Part shown: piece after piece, positions 24,802-37,500 of the stretch
How the letters are laid out: each line of letters starts with the position of its first letter
Numbering within the stretch: position 1 is the first letter of the stretch
Origin: Litoditis marina
Lineage: Eukaryota; Nematoda; Chromadorea; Rhabditida; Rhabditidae
Direction: 5' to 3'
DNA: 64,000 bases
Assembly: GCA_964036275.1 (NCBI GenBank)
Contig: OZ038433.1
Span: forward strand, 3,904,013 to 3,968,012
Position numbers and translations under genes: made by a program
Notes under the pieces: model-generated
What the model was told of the DNA's origin: nothing
Seen by the model: only the letters and a program-made list of their open reading frames with translations
The model's database searches: none

Positions 24802-25854
24802 ATGTTCCACAATTAGCCGAGAATGTGTATTGCGGGCCATGTTATAGTATCATTGGGCCAGAATTGATAGCGGTCCGACCATTATTGAATCATCGCCCAA
24901 TTGTGAGTCAGTAGACCCTAGAGAAGGGGGTATTCTTTATTCTAATTCAATACAACAGTTATGGTAGCGGTAGAGATATTAGAAAGTTTGATGATACATA
25001 TAGGTCGAAGTCAAATATCGGTAATGACAAAAGGCGCGGTAGGAATAGCTATTTCGACGATTTGGATTGAAAACATCGTCAAAGGGAACATAAGTTTCCT
25101 GATCCAAACAGCAGGATAAAACGCTTTCAAATGAAATCTCCAAGGTAATAAGACTACATCCGGGATACGACGATCCGGGGCAAATAAAGTTTTTTGGATT
25201 GATCACAACTTTTTATTGTTAAAAACTGGCGCGACTGCTCGGTTGGGGTTATTCGCAGATATTCACTCCAAGAAACACTTTCTTGTTTGAAACAAGTTCA
25301 ATTTCCCACTTTGAACTTTTGTTCGAGGAAAGTGAAACTGTCGATGATTGGATTCGAGAAAAAGAAAATGAATTCGACAAAAGTGGCAAAAGTTGAGGAA
25401 AGAGATCGTTTGCTGGAACAACAAACACAGTTCGACAGAAAAAAATCAATCCTGAATACATTATTTTTTATCGGATACACTAATATGTCTTGTCGGAACG
25501 AGCTTCTTCTCACATTACATGAAATTGAGAAAAACTAATTAAGAAAATTATTCACACCACCTACCAATAAAACCGTGTCCCTACTGAAAACAACAGCTTA
25601 CTTTTTTCTATAATGGGTATCATTCAGGTGGTACGTATGTGATACTATATAACTTAGTTGAGACGCTATCCAAACCTTGTGCAGATCTTACAACCGTATC
25701 TTACGACTGCAGAGGCCTTATTCAATACTATTCTTCACAATTCCATAGTTCTCCAAGTCCAGTTTAGAATGGGGAGTGAAATTATACAACTGGGTAATTG
25801 CAATCATGGCAGTGACCGCATTCACAACACTTGGGCACAAAGACATTTCCGCTT

Positions 25855-25925
25855 CGATGAGATAGAAAGAGAGGAGAGAGAGAGAAAGTAAGAGAGAGGG
25901 CGAGGCAAAGAAGAGAGACAAAAAG
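25855..25925. repeat. GA-rich tract
   Basis: A short run of GAGAGA and GAAAG units on the plus strand; low complexity with no coding value. Confidence 0.65.
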
Positions 25926-26280
25926 GTAATAAGAAAATTGAAGGGAAAGAATTGAGAACGGAAAAAGAAGTTTGAGAATATGTAAAAGAGAAAACGTTAT
26001 ATTGAAGCAGAAGGACCGAAAGAAAGACCTACTTCAATAGAGGAGCATATGAGTATCAAAGAAACGGCATTAATAATGATAAACACAACTCGGACAAGGA
26101 CAATAATTGTAAAATGAGCCATGCATTCGAAAGTCACCACTTTGTGAGAGGATAACTCAATAGAAGGGCTATGGAATAGAGGGCCGCATAAGGCATTGAG
26201 GAATACGAATGAGTTCCCTCGGAGATCAATTGGCAAACAGACTTATCTCTCATTCTATTCTACATATCCTATTCTCCCAC

Positions 26281-26303
26281 TCGCTTTCTCCCCCCTCTCT
26301 CTT

Positions 26304-26362
<59 letters not shown>

Positions 26363-26402
26363 TCTCCCTCTCTCCCTCTCTCCCTCTCTCTTTCTTTCTA
26401 TC
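26281..26402. repeat. (CT)n microsatellite
   Basis: Nearly pure CT dinucleotides with a CCCTCT variant block at the 3' end. Two plus-strand frames cross it only because CT repeats lack stop codons. Confidence 0.9.
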
Positions 26403-26869
26403 TACCTCTATCTTACTTTCTACGTTTATATTGGTGTTCCGAGAAAGTAAAATAAGAATGGACATCATGTCAGTGTCACACCTAGATAAATATCTGAGTG
26501 TGCTGGACGACTGGGACTAATCACCGATCAGGTAAGATGATAGGAGGAAGGTAGGCGAAAAATGCTAACTTCAAAGAAGTGACACCGAGAGACAGACTTT
26601 CGAAAAACTTGCCAAAAGTCACAAATGCTCGATGAGAGGCTCAGTGTTTTTCTTCACGTGAAGAGTTAACGTAAATAAAATTAACGTATAGAAAACAATA
26701 TATATAGAAAGAGAAAACCATTGTTATTTCCGGTTGGAATGAAATAGATGAGGTCAGCCTCCAATTTCCCCTACACCCAAAACAATGGTAGGCGGTCAGG
26801 TGCAGCCCTCTAATACAAGGCGATAATTATAGACAACACGAATGGTGATTAGCCGACCAGCTGGCTGGC

Positions 26870-27073
26870 CATACACAAATCATCACGGTTTGATTGGGCT
26901 CGATACAAATTCTTCTGTGTTCTGTTATAAAAGTAAAGGTTCGGGCATGCGCAAATAGTCACGGTTTGATTAATTGGGGAAAACATATTGTTCTGTGTTT
27001 TATTATAAAATTAAAAGTTCGTTCATACACGAATCATCACGGTTTGATTCGGATTCGATAAGAATTCTTCTTT
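26870..27073. repeat. About 2.6 tandem copies of a 77-base unit
   Basis: Each copy begins near CATACACAAATCATCACGG and contains GGTTTGATT and TTCTGTGTT; units start at about 26870, 26945 and 27024. The copies have diverged by several substitutions, so the array is not recent. No coding potential. Confidence 0.75.
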
Positions 27074-27829
27074 TTTTGTATGATTAGAAAAATGTTGTTA
27101 TTAATAGTCTACATTACCTGACGAGGTAGTAAACTGTGTAATGTTCACCATGTTTCATGTACTCTCTTAGTAGATAGTTGAAGAAAAGGGCTACAAAAAG
27201 TTTCTCATTGATTACCAGATTTACAGTGACAGTCTGTTCTGTTTGTGCTTGGTTCGAGATAGTCTTTCTCCGTACTATGTGAAATGAGGGGTATTGCTCA
27301 TGAGGCGCTGGTGAGAAGTGCACAGAATGCTATCGCAGACTATGGAAAACAAACTACATTTCAGTATTTCAGCTGTGTCCGCTGTCAGCACGCGACACCA
27401 TTGAGGAGCGGTAAACTATGGATATGGCGGAAATGTGGATAAAGGCCGGTGTCCCACCCGTTGATGCTCTCAACCTATCAACGGCGATGAACTTAACTTA
27501 GTACCAGGGTCGGACCACCCCGGCTTGGAAAACTGAGATCAGGAATTGTAAAACTGTAACACTTAGAAAGACAAACGAGCAAATACTAGGAGCTATTCAA
27601 ACGTTTGTCGATCAAACCAATATAACCAGGAGGTGAATAACCACATGTATGTTATACCACATAAATGTTCGGAATTGGCACTAGTTTCAATCGAAATGTG
27701 ACCAGAAACGACATGACGCACAGCATACTATTCATGATTCGGAAACGTAGAATAAACATTTCGTATATTATATGAATAAGCGAATGGTCATCTCTCGGAA
27801 CATACAAATATGTGGCAAATAGTCGAGGG

Positions 27830-28225
27830 AAGAGGATTAGGGAGGAAGAGCAAAGAAGATTGACACGAAGGGGCAGAGAGCGAGAGAAGCAGGGGCAGAG
27901 TGATACGAGAGAGGGAGGAATAGGAAGAGAAAGAGAGAGATAAATAAAAGAAAACGTGAGTGAAATTAGTACAGTGTGTTTCAATGTCTTGTCTCGAGCG
28001 AGACAGTGAGAGTAGAAAAGCTGAAAAAAGAAATGCAGAGGTAAATAAAGGGGATAAGCAATGATAAAGGAAGAGAGGAGGATGGCAAAAACACAAACGC
28101 TAAGGTACGGAAGAAAACCAAAAATAGATCTCTGTACCGTAACATACAATAGGATGTATTTCCTCCGAGTGGGTCCAGAGAAAAGCGAGAGAGAAAGAGA
28201 GAGAAAGAAGCAAAGAGAGAGATGT
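27830..28225. repeat. GA-rich low-complexity region
   Basis: Purine-rich plus strand with a (GA)n core at 28180-28220. Minus-strand open frames up to 165 codons arise from its CT-rich complement and show Ser/Leu/Phe bias without domain signals. Confidence 0.7.
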
Positions 28226-28502
28226 ATGAGGGAGTGGTTCTATCCCTGGTTGAAACCCGTGTCGCATAGCCTTCGGATGCGCGGTTTTTCAGTGCACATT
28301 CCGTGTTCAATTGCCCGTACTCCACCCGTGGCGGGCAGCAAAAAACAAAAGATGACCACGATACGAAACCCATTTCCTTATCACAACAAATTTATGCCCC
28401 ACTTCTACTGCGGCAACCGGCTACTCCACCCCCACTTCTACTGCGGCAAGCAAACTTTTGTGGCCAATTCCACAACGAACCCGATAATTTGTTAACCCTA
28501 TC

Positions 28503-28645
28503 AATTAACCTTAACCGGGTTACCTGGTTAACCCTTTTGCAAACCCATTTGTAACCTTTTTTTACAATGTCTTTTCGGGGAAATTTAAGGTTACCAAAGT
28601 GGTTAGCAAAAGGGTTAACCAGGTAACCCGGTTAATGGTTAACTG
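28503..28645. repeat. Fold-back element rich in GGTTACC/GGTTAACC
   Basis: An inverted repeat has arms at about 28513-28557 and 28587-28632, both reading AACCGGGTTACCTGGTTAAC toward the loop, with only a few mismatches over about 45 bases and a loop of about 30. It is MITE-like: short, palindromic and non-coding. A related element lies at 46068-46319. Confidence 0.75.
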
Positions 28646-29045
28646 CTAGGGTTAACGAAATACCGGGTTAAATGGAGAATTCGCCAACTTCCATCCATCC
28701 TCGCTGAATATGGGAATACGACCTACCCCAATATGACTGGAACGTTATTATCTATTGAGTTGGACAAAATACAAATGCAGCGGATTTCGAATCTAATTCA
28801 GTATCTATAGAGAGCTCCTAACCAAAAATACCTCAGTTTATCGAAATGCTTCTCGCTTTAACTCATTGACCGTGAACTCTTAGTCGTATGTATGATATTG
28901 TAACTTTCATTTTAGTTTGCACACAAATAGGTGCAAAAGTGAAAAATAATAATGAAAGTCAAAATATCAATCGTGAGAAACTCGTAAACAGTGATTTGTC
29001 ACATCATGAGATGGTCGCCAGGAAAACAACAACTTGACGAGAAAA

Positions 29046-29470
29046 ACACATAAACAACCTGGCGACTTTCAACAAAACAGAAAGACGTACTAAAATAATT
29101 TCAAAAAAGAGAAGATGCATCGGTTCAAGCTACTAGTTGCTGTTCTCTTTGTATCAAACTGAATAATTTTGTTCACCAACAAGGTGGTCGTAAACACACA
29201 AACAACCTAGTGTACTTTACAAAACAGGAAGAATCAACATATCACCCAAAATATAGAAAATACGGATAGGATAAAACTTGTATTTGTTTATCTGTTTGTT
29301 TGAAACCTAAATACTTTGTTTACCAACGTAAACACACAAACAACCTAGTGTACCTACTCAAAACATCCAAAATGATAGGGGAGAGTGAACGACTTAAATA
29401 CTATTAAGTTGATCTGTTTGTATCCAACTGAATAATTTTGTTTACCAATAAAATGGTTGTAAACGGCTGA
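29046..29470. repeat. Three degenerate tandem units of about 140 bases
   Basis: The motif CACACAAACAACCTAGTGTA or a close variant appears near 29046, 29194 and 29332. Each is followed by AAACAG or AAAACATC and then a TCTGTTTGTNTCAAACTGAA-like segment. Copies are strongly diverged. No coding potential. Confidence 0.6.
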
Positions 29471-30752
29471 TCGCGTAATGAGATGTGCGAGCAGCGGCGA
29501 GGGAAAAGAGTGTAAAATGGCTATCGATTTATCATCAAACACACACATATCATCCCATCTCAGACATTCAAGTGATATAAATTGAAGTAGAGTACTTTGT
29601 ATCTATCCACACTATGTTTCGATCACTATTGCAATCATGGCATGTAGCATAGAAAAGCTTGCGCTTTTATGTAAGGCTGTGTGAAATCCTAAAAAACATA
29701 TTCTGGAACGATTTGAAGTTCATTGAATAAGTGGTGGTTGATTTTAAGCGCTTTCTTCAAGTTCGAGCAATTTGAGTTGTAATTTGTGATTCACGTTTGC
29801 ACACTACATACCAAAACCCCGGGGTTCACGTTACCTAGTACAACAGGATTCCGATAACAAAAGATAAAATGTGTATTTATCTGTCAGTATTTTCACAACT
29901 TTCTCTGTTAGTCGGTTCACTTAAGAAAGTTTCTATCCAGTACAATAACACGGGTTTGCTCAGAATTAACATGCATCTTTGAGTGATCTTCAAAACTCCC
30001 AGTAGCGCAGTTCTAAGAATCAGAGCTCAGACAAGATCAGCATCCATGCCTTTCTTTCTCACCACTAATAGACCAGCTGCTCTCTATTTATAATGAACTG
30101 CACCAACTTTTTCATATGTCTATCGGTAAGGTGTATTAAATGTGTTTCCAACAACAGGAAAAGTCTATATCTGAGTTGTAGTTTGATCTGCGCTCTCAAC
30201 TAAATGTTTTTGAATACGACGGAACGCAGCGGTATCAAACTACGAAACTACGGACACAGCAGAACAATGCAACCTGTTACATCAACCATTCCCGCTTACT
30301 CCGAACATGCCCTGTATTTTACGAAATCGCGTTTAGTCGAAACAGTTCAAGAACCGAACGGTTCGGAAAAATACTGTATTTTTTAGTCGAAACGCCAAAA
30401 AATCGATTTGTATTCCCACCATGCACTGTAACACAACCAAGCACGTTCTGAGTACCATTCCTAGACTTACTTCACGCGTCTCACTAGAAATTGTTTTGAT
30501 TGATTGTGCGCGGTTGAATGTATAGTCTTTTTCATTCTTACTGAGACTACTACAGTAGGATTTCGAAATTTCCAAGCCGTTTTCCTCATTAACTTGAGAT
30601 CAGAAAAATTGAGGATTTTCGCACCTCATGCTCGTTCTCAGGTCCAGTAAATATACGAGAGAATTTTTGATAAACTAAATTTTCGGCTTCACAACAGCCT
30701 TCGGAAACTTGGTAAGGTTACTGAGGAGTCTTAGTAGGAATGGTGTAAACTA

Positions 30753-30957
30753 TATAGTGGGTGAAAAATTTATAAATTTTTGTCTCTCGCCGGAATCGAA
30801 CTCGCGAGTAAAAGATCCGTAGCACGGGGCTAACCATTGCGCTAGTAGAGTACTGAGTACATGACGGGCCTGTTTTGGAATCGAAGACATATGTACATAC
30901 ACAGCGGAAAACGAGATTTACAGTACCCTTCCGCCTTTCCGTTGACGACGACTATAG
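30753..30957 (-). mobile_element. tRNA-bearing short repeat, copy 1
   Basis: A 205-base unit. On the minus strand a tRNA-like segment carries an A box (TAGCGCAATGG, plus positions 30835-30845) and a B box (AGTTCGATTCC, 30792-30802), as in an RNA polymerase III internal promoter. About 100 bases precede it and about 30 follow. The two ends read CTATAG/TATAG and share a weak terminal inverted repeat. Two further copies are at 60728 and 63424. It may be a tRNA-derived SINE or a MITE that captured a tRNA. Confidence 0.7.
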
Positions 30958-31234
30958 TTTGCTCCCGGTAAGTTAGATGTAGTTGCAAGATTTTTTGTTT
31001 ACCATTTGTTGATCACGCCCTATAGTTTGAAATAAAACCATTTCCATAACTATTGAAATTGCAACGAAATTCCACAATAACAAGAATCACAGGTTTAAAT
31101 TTATTTCTTCGTAATTTCAGTAAGGCACACAAAAACACGAGAAGGACTTCAAAGTATATGATACTTACTGAAATTTCATCCGCCAAGGACGATAAGACTA
31201 TGGTTGATAGTCGATTAGGGTTGTAAACTACCAA

Positions 31235-31240
31235 TTTATT
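31235..31240 (-). terminator. Possible poly(A) signal of the cadherin gene
   Basis: AATAAA on the minus strand, about 350 bases after the cadherin stop codon. A second AATAAA lies at 31100-31105. Which is used cannot be told from the sequence. Confidence 0.35.
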
Positions 31241-31589
31241 AACTTATCTCAAACATGAATATACTTTAGAAGTGTTTGTATCCTAAATCCGTACTGTGTA
31301 CAAAACTCTGGTTGGGCGATGAAAGAACTTTTCGAAAGACTGGTACGTAATTGAGCTAATTTCATGGACAAGTGACAACACCACAAAAATCGATACATAT
31401 GAAAAATAGTGACATAAAGAATACACTGGAATACTAGAACTAACAATAGGGTGCACGAGAAATAGTGAGGAAGTCGGTGCTGAGATTCAGGAACGAACGT
31501 GTACGACGAGTTAGCTGCGTCTCCGCCCACGGAACTGCGCAGCGAATGCGAAGGCAGTAGAAACCATGCGGCATTGGCGAGTAGACCTT

Positions 31590-34500
31590 TCAATGCATGC
31601 TCTTGTTGTGTGACGAGCGTTGATTGGATGGGTAGTCTGGTGCCGGGATCACGAGGGTTTGTATCCGCCTGAAAATCGATAATGGGCTGAGTCAAAATTA
31701 ATAGCTTTATGAGAATTCTGTGACAGTCCCCACACACGTGAAATTCTCTGAAACCAAGTGGTGATGTTGAAATCAAAACACAGGCAGGTGCATGTTAGGT
31801 TAGAGAAACAACATAAAAACTGAAAGTAGAGAAATTACGGTAACTTTCTCGTTTCAACTTACTACGTGGAAGATTGGTGGGCAGCGTTATTCGACTGAAA
31901 TTGTATCGTATGTTGGTAGTCACGTTTGTGTAGCATACTTTTGAAGTTCTTGTCCGTTACGTTTGTGGTGATTTTTCTTCCCTAATTTATTCTGTTTAAA
32001 TTTCCATTGTACTATCAGTAAAATGGCACCAACAAGAGTTATATGCCCATAAAGTGTTGAAATAGGAAAAGTTTTGGAGATTGTACTAGTCGAAACGAAT
32101 GTGAATGTATAATGAATCCGAGGTTTTCAAATCTACTAGTACCCTAAATTTCTGCGTGATTACCAGAGTGCGTGCGCTAGAACCTCCCTGCAGTTTCATG
32201 TAACTCTGTGTCTCTTGCCCGGCTGCATGTAAGAACAGATCCAGAGCGGCCTATGCTTGAGGAGACATGAGTTGGAATAGAGAGTTTGAAATGTTCGTGA
32301 GTACGGCGTAAGCTACGCTCAGAGATATACTCACTTTGTGACGGGGTCAATTCTGCCGGGGGCGTTGATGGCGTACATGTTCTCCTCGATGCTGAAGTCG
32401 CCTTCGTAGCCAGAACTCTGGTGTCGACCGTAGTTCCTAGAGAAAAAGGCATTTTCAAATGTTCATTCGCGATACAATAATTCATTACGGAATCAGAACC
32501 AGTACAATTCGCCGTAACATGGCATCTCTCCAAGTAGTTTGCTCCTCTCTGGCAGTTCTCATCCAATTCTTTCCAACAGCTTCTTCGAATTCGCGATAAG
32601 ATGTGTAAAACCCGGACGTTTACCTTATTCTACTTACTCTCATTTCTCGCGAAATACACCGAATGGCCTAACCGTGTAACCAGAAAACGCACCTATAACT
32701 GAATCCTCTCGGCTGTGTCGCCCCGAGGGAGCCGCTCTTCATCGTCATGTCCTCATCTGAGATGGGCATTTCGAGCATCTGAAAAGTTGTTGAAGATGTC
32801 AGTTAGGGTCACAGCAAGTTTTCTACATTGGTGTTCAACTTTGATCTACAACATTTCCGTATAATAACTTTCTGGCTGCAGTTCACTATAACTTTAATGA
32901 AATTTTTCTCACCAATAGCTCACCTGTGTTTCATATATTTTGTCCATTCTAGGGTCCATCGGTGCATTTGGAAGGTAGATCGTTCCCATTTTCTGATTGT
33001 ACCCTTGTGGGTTATAGGCGTGAATATTTCGTTGTGAAACCTGAAAAGGGTTGTATAGAGAGCCTTGCTGTATTATTGCAAAATCTCAACTTTACAAACT
33101 ATAACTGTCATATTGCGCTCAGTTATCTGGTAACTAGGTAGTGGTTATATACATGTATATGTATACCATGGCTGTAGAAAGCTTTACCAGTCAAGATTTT
33201 GTACCTTTACGTCTAGTAGGATGCTTACAGCTTTGGAATTGTACGAAAAAAAATTCATTGAAGAATAATAGATAATCTTTATTGAATGGACTCCTTACCT
33301 TGTATTTAGTGTAGAAATAACAAACAGCAATAATCGCCAGAATAGAAAACAGGGCAATTGCAACTCCGAGGCCAAGAAGAACTGCAAAAATAATATCTGC
33401 TGGTTTTCACAATATTTATCACAGCATGTGATTGAAAACAGCAAAAACTAATTATAATAAATGAATGCGAAGGTTCGCTGAAAAACTGCCACAGTCTAAT
33501 TGAGAATGGAGAATATTATGGAATGTGCTTCATCTTCAGTATTCTCACAAAAGTTTCGTTTTAGACAGTTTGTATACCTCTCTCGTTTTATCAGAGAGAG
33601 AGAGAGAGAGAGAAAGAAAGAGAGCGAGAGTTTTCGAGCTACCAGTAAACTAACGTATGCTGGCCGTCTTCCAGTTAGCCGGGAAGATTCCGCCACCGCC
33701 GTTGGCGCCTTCTGAATCCCCGACGTCCTCGGCGATTCGCTCCAACTTGAACCACGGCTGCACTTTTCCAGCAATCATTTGACTCGAAGTCTGATCGAAC
33801 AGTTTTCTGGAAAACGAGTACATTAATCCAACTAAACTTAAAATTAGTTTTTATTGTATGGAATTGTTCAACTGAAATGGATTATGTCTCGAGAGGTTTT
33901 TTGTTTTGATAGGTTTTTTGTTGATATCAACCATTTTTGTTGTTGATCTGACTGAGCACATGTGACAAATATTTTGATTTCGTGAAAGATGATCAGGAAT
34001 TCTAGGATCATATTGTTCATCGTTCCTTATTTGTTAAAGTACAGGGTTTCAGAACAGTTACAAATCTAGAAGTATGACTTTTGCTAAATGAGACCTATCG
34101 ACTTTCTCACCTGAACTCTTGCTTCTTACAAATCCTCTTTGTTGTGGGGTTGACGGCGTACCAGTAGATGTCAGTTCTTGTCTGAAAAAAAAACATAAAA
34201 AACAAAAAACAAAAAAGCGATCTATCAAAACGGGTTACTCTATATTTTCATGATTTGCCAATTTCCTGAAAATACTATTTCCGTGCAAACATCAAGGGCA
34301 ACGATCACGAAAAATTGTTTTGTTATTTCGATCTGTTACCGTGTTACAACCAACCCGTCCTCGAACAAATAACCAACCTGGCTGTCCATAGCTGAGTTCT
34401 CCACCATTTTCTCCACATTCAATAGTGTGCAGGGTCCCGTGAACTGGCGCAGGCTCTTGATCATGTCCTGTGAATTAGGATAAGTTGGTTTGCGATTATC

Positions 34501-37500
34501 TCGTGTTTCTCCACGCTCAATTGAGTCCAGCACGTTTTCCCATTCTGTTTATATAGCGTAACAGTCCATAAAAATCTCAATTAGTGCTGAGTGAGTTGAA
34601 CTGTTTTGAAACGAGATCACTGATCTACTAACCTTTTCGTGTGTGGACAGTTGCTGCGGGTTCAGTCCCACGGTAATCATTCTGAATCGGTGAATCTCAG
34701 TGACGACGTTGATGACGACGTCAGCCTTCGAGCACAGTTGTTGACCCGAAATGGGTGAATCACATGCAGAAACCTGAAAATACCTAATTCGAATCTTTTC
34801 TGGATAGAAAAATTGATTAGTTCCTCATTTCAATGGCCAAACAATAGCTCTTTGAAAGAAAACCTCACCCTGACTTCGAAGTGAGTCAATCGATTCTTCT
34901 GAAGAACTTGGTTCATACTCTGCTTCGTGGAGATCTCTCCGAAAGGACTAATTGAGAAGTACTTCGAGTGGATGGACAGAGGATCCAAGGCGTAGTTGAC
35001 CACACTGCTATTTCCAAGATCTGCGTCTTCAGCCTTAAATGAAAAACTATTTTGTTTTTGCACACTGGTGGTAATCGAACCACAAAAACTTCTCACAAAC
35101 TCTTCGTTTCATCCTTTGCTTGCAGTACAGTTCCATATCTTTCACGTAAAGGTACTATTTAGTGTTTAAGACTTGATTCATGTATCAAGCCTAATCAAAA
35201 ATGAGGAAAATGGACAATTCCTTGATTACTCTTCTCTTTTTGGAAGATAAAAGATTGAGGAAAAGATGTTCACCTTGACCGCGAGTACGCGAGTGAATGC
35301 CCCAGCCGTCGACGATACTCCGGCGAAATAGGTGGAGAGACCCAGGTCGTTGTCGTAGATGAACCTGAACGAAAGTTTAGTTCTAGTCAATATTACATAA
35401 AACGTCACAAACGAAAACGAGTCTTGTAAACTTTTCTCGTTTTGACTTCTTCACAGTTCTTGTTGAAAATGTTATATATAAGATTGTTTCGCTGTCTAAC
35501 AAAAATGTGGTAGTCCATCTGATAAGAACACTAAAAATGTACCTCGGAACATTATCATTCACATCGAGTACAGTAACCGAGACGAGTGCAAAGTCCGTTT
35601 GGGAGCCAGAGGTTACGGTAACGTTCAGTAGATATCTGGAAATAAAATATTTGTTGATCAGAAAGAACACACCGGAATAACATCAACCGGAATAGTACTT
35701 CTAGGCAGCTAATTGGCATAGAGAATGTACTAATTGATCAAAAATAGAAAATGCTGCACTAGAAACTGTAGATGAGTTTAGTATTTCTTCTTAATCATGA
35801 TTGTTTTTTCGTTTCCAATGTTTGTTTACCTTACATTTGTAAATTGCCAGTGATTTCCCTCACCTTTCCACACTTTCTCGATCCAACTCCATTTGGGTTC
35901 GCAGCTCACAGTTTCCATCGTTCCCGGCTACCACTCCAAACGCACCTGAGGATTGAGTTCATGGAAAATCGTAATTTAGCACGGTAGAACTCATTGATTT
36001 CTGTACATCATGAGGTGCTGCTCGGCATATTACAGATTTTCTTGATAGCACGCCACATGTTGTATCATCTTTTATACTTCACAAGCTATTTCAAGTTATT
36101 ACCACCTGGTTGGTAGAGCTTTTTTCACAGCCAATGTGTTTGTCAGAATCAAACATAGCCGTTTGTTTTGCAATTCGCTGTCATTCTCACTTTTTTCAGC
36201 ATTTGTTGATTAAAACGCACCTCGATAGTTTCCGCTCACGATGTTACAGATGATGAATCTTGTGTCAGACGGCTTGTTGTTGATAGACATCACTTGTACC
36301 AGATGGGGCGGGCGAACCGCTTCCGAAACAGAGGCACTGTAATCGGTTGGTTACTGATGATAACAATCAACAGTATTGATTGCCTAGATCCAAGTTGTCC
36401 CCTATCGTAACTAAATTTTATCAATCTTGAACGTAGAGTTGGTAACTGGTCATCACACCAATATAGCGAGCTGCAGAAGTGTTTTGAGTACTCTCGGAGA
36501 CTAGATGTGTAGAAACAACCTGAGATACTGTCGAATTAGTGTTCCTTCGAACTTATGCATATTATCTACTTGTGCTCAAGTATCTTAGAAAGTTTTGAGC
36601 AATCAACATAATTGTTCATGACACCCACGTGTAGTTTCTGAGACTGAACTGTAGAGCTCCCTCGGTTGGTCGACTTGAGAAAGGACCTCCTTCGGGAATA
36701 ACCTGGAAAAAAATAACAGTTTAACGAGTGGTCTTTATTTCCCAAGTCAGACAGTTCAAGTCAGTTTGAGCTGTATTTGAGTAACACAATTGACGACTCC
36801 TTCCAAACATGATCCTTGACGATGACCAGCTTTTTCGTGGTTTGCGACTCATCTGGAGTTGTAGTTCAGTTAGTCACGTTTTAGAATATTCGAGTTCGAA
36901 CCTTAACTATGAAATAATATAGATGGGGTGACCTTGGTGTTTTTCAAAAACAACGTTCACAAGACTGCAACCGACCTGTGATGCCGTGGGAGCAACGTCG
37001 ACCAGAATCGATATCTGAGATGACTGTGGAGGAATTCCCGAGTCGGACGCCTCTATCCGCAACTGAATTGATGTCTGAGTTGTTACAACGCAGGACTAGT
37101 AGGATTCTCTCGACTCGTTACATATTGTTCCATAGTTATTCTACTTGTGGGAGAAGTGTAAAGTTAGAAACTCATGCTCCAGTCCCAAGACTATCGACAC
37201 TTCGGCTACAAGCAAACTACAGGTTGGTGAGAAAATAGTGCAGTTTTCACCATGGGAAATATCAAATAACGACACATCACAACACAGTCAGAGCAATTAG
37301 TATATTTTGATTACCGTGATCTTTTCTCCAGCAAAGGCATCGATGGGTCGTGCTAGTGTGATTATTCCGTTGTCTGGGTTGACAGAGAAATGAGCCTCCA
37401 GACCACCGGCAGAGATAAGTCGATACCGTATACGGTTGTTCGGATCCTGCAGAGAGAAATGAGGAAACTGTTAGTTGTTGATTGTGAACTTATCTGTACG

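Larger units (their letters stand above)
13841..31589. other. 17.7 kb region without a convincing gene
   Basis: Between the dystroglycan start and the cadherin stop I find no run of exons with matching phases, no recognisable domain and no intact RNA gene. The longest open frames here are CT/GA low-complexity translations or isolated frames without splice partners. The region holds the repeats listed separately and presumably the promoter of dystroglycan and 3' UTR of the cadherin. Unlisted stretches (for example 17.7-20.4, 21.0-22.3 and 22.6-23.7 kb) show nothing I can name. Confidence 0.5.

Noticed and set aside
27652..28149. 165-codon minus-strand open frame
   Set aside because: Most of it is the CT-rich complement of a GA tract and gives Ser/Leu/Phe low-complexity sequence.
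30753..30957. Functional tRNA gene
   Set aside because: A and B boxes are present but arms do not pair properly and the same unit recurs as a dispersed repeat.
31249..31776. 175-codon minus-strand open frame
   Set aside because: It overlaps the last cadherin exon in a different frame; splice phase and the TTTTCAG acceptor support the cadherin reading, and the long frame has no domain.
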